NCBI GenBank assembly: GCA_023140455.1
Contig: JAGLLQ010000204.1
Coordinates: 1 to 6,335, forward strand
DNA from: Desulfobacteraceae bacterium
GTDB lineage: Bacteria; Desulfobacterota; Desulfobacteria; Desulfobacterales; Desulfobacteraceae
Reading direction: 5' to 3'
Length of the DNA stretch: 6,335 nucleotides
In this document: positions 5,981 through 6,335 of the stretch, piece by piece
Numbering within the stretch: the first letter of the stretch is position 1
Layout of the letters: each line of letters starts with the position of its first letter
Notes under the pieces: generated by a model
What the model saw: the letters and a program-made list of their open reading frames with translations, nothing else
What the model was told of the DNA's origin: nothing
Database searches by the model: none
Program-made: the position numbers and the translations under genes

Positions 5981-6335
5981 CTAAATATGCCTAGCAAGTA
6001 AAGTGCTTAAGTCCTCGACATTAGCACCTGATTTTTTTAGATGGCCAAGGCAAATGGGGCAATAGGCAATTATCGGGCTTCCGGGTTCTTTAAGTTCTTC
6101 AACTCTTTTTTTCATGATTTCATTAGATAGGTTAGGAGAGAGAGATTCGGCAGGTCCGCCGCAACAGCTTGTAAATTCGCCCTGGTTTCTAATTTCTGAT
6201 GTAGTTATACCCATATTAGAAAGTACTTTTCTTGGTATGTCTGATACTTTAAGATATCTTCCAAAAAAACACGGATCATGCATAGTGACTTCAAGCCCGC
6301 ATTCTTTTGGTTCAAGATCAAGAAGCTCAAAATAT
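5981..6335 (-). CDS. CCG-domain Fe-S protein (HdrB/HdrD/DsrK-like), C-terminal part only
   Basis: The frame stays open to the window edge (upstream residues YFELLDLEPKECGLEVT), so the Met at 6283 is internal. The 117 visible residues contain a full CCG cysteine-rich domain: HDPC, then 34 residues to CC in SCCGGP, then 33 residues to CPIC, giving Cx34CCx33CxxC. This closely fits the consensus of the heterodisulfide reductase family, which binds a non-cubane 4Fe-4S cluster and handles disulfide or electron-bifurcation chemistry in HdrB/HdrD, and electron transfer in DsrK or GlpC-like proteins. Whether a first CCG domain or ferredoxin domain precedes it cannot be seen. Its place upstream of metV-metF suggests it may be part of the electron supply of MetFV, as Hdr subunits are in Moorella (inference). 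Confidence 0.85.
   Translation of the reverse strand, partial: YFELLDLEPKECGLEVTMHDPCFFGRYLKVSDIPRKVLSNMGITTSEIRNQGEFTSCCGGPAESLSPNLSNEIMKKRVEELKEPGSPIIAYCPICLGHLKKSGANVEDLSTLLARHI

Noticed and set aside
1..6335. tRNA, rRNA, CRISPR array, insertion sequence or phage genes
   Set aside because: No cloverleaf, repeat-spacer pattern, transposase frame or terminal inverted repeats were seen; the window is nearly full of metabolic genes.

Overview
The window looks like a piece of chromosome from an anaerobic, probably sulfate-reducing bacterium of the Desulfobacterales type (Desulfobacterota). This is an inference from gene content: a flavodiiron protein with a ferritin-like partner, MetF with MetV, a CCG-domain Fe-S protein, a DsrE-family protein, a tetrahaem cytochrome c3 and a NarI/DsrM-like cytochrome b. 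The DNA is AT-rich, and almost all of it is coding.

Layout: at the left edge, on the + strand, lies the 3' end of an FprA-type flavodiiron protein gene (1-258). It overlaps a rubrerythrin-like diiron ferritin gene (251-721); together they form a small oxygen/peroxide defence pair. A near-perfect hairpin (731-764) separates this pair from everything to the right, which is on the - strand. Read in the direction of transcription (from right to left), the - strand block is: the C-terminal part of a CCG-domain (HdrB/HdrD/DsrK-like) Fe-S protein (5981 to the edge), a DsrE-family protein (5543-5926), an unrecognised Cys-rich protein of 238 aa (4767-5483), MetV copy 1 (4035-4754), MetF (3093-3992), a 117-bp gap, a tetrahaem cytochrome c3 (2526-2975), a second, divergent MetV (1853-2533), a NarI/DsrM-like membrane cytochrome b (1182-1856), and a small HdrC-like two-cluster ferredoxin protein (764-1138).

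How it may work together: MetF and MetV form the methylene-tetrahydrofolate reductase of the methyl branch of the Wood-Ljungdahl pathway, and MetV is the Fe-S/metal subunit that links MetF to its electron partner. The CCG-domain protein and the genes around it could supply a soluble heterodisulfide-reductase-like partner. The four genes after the gap are the striking part. A periplasmic cytochrome c3, a membrane cytochrome b and a cytoplasmic HdrC-like protein form the usual skeleton of a transmembrane redox complex of the Tmc/Hmc/Dsr kind, but here a second MetV is translationally overlapped between the cytochrome c and cytochrome b genes. This suggests a membrane-bound electron route between the periplasmic cytochrome or quinone pool and C1-folate metabolism. 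I do not know of a described system with this composition, but the function is a hypothesis from gene order only.
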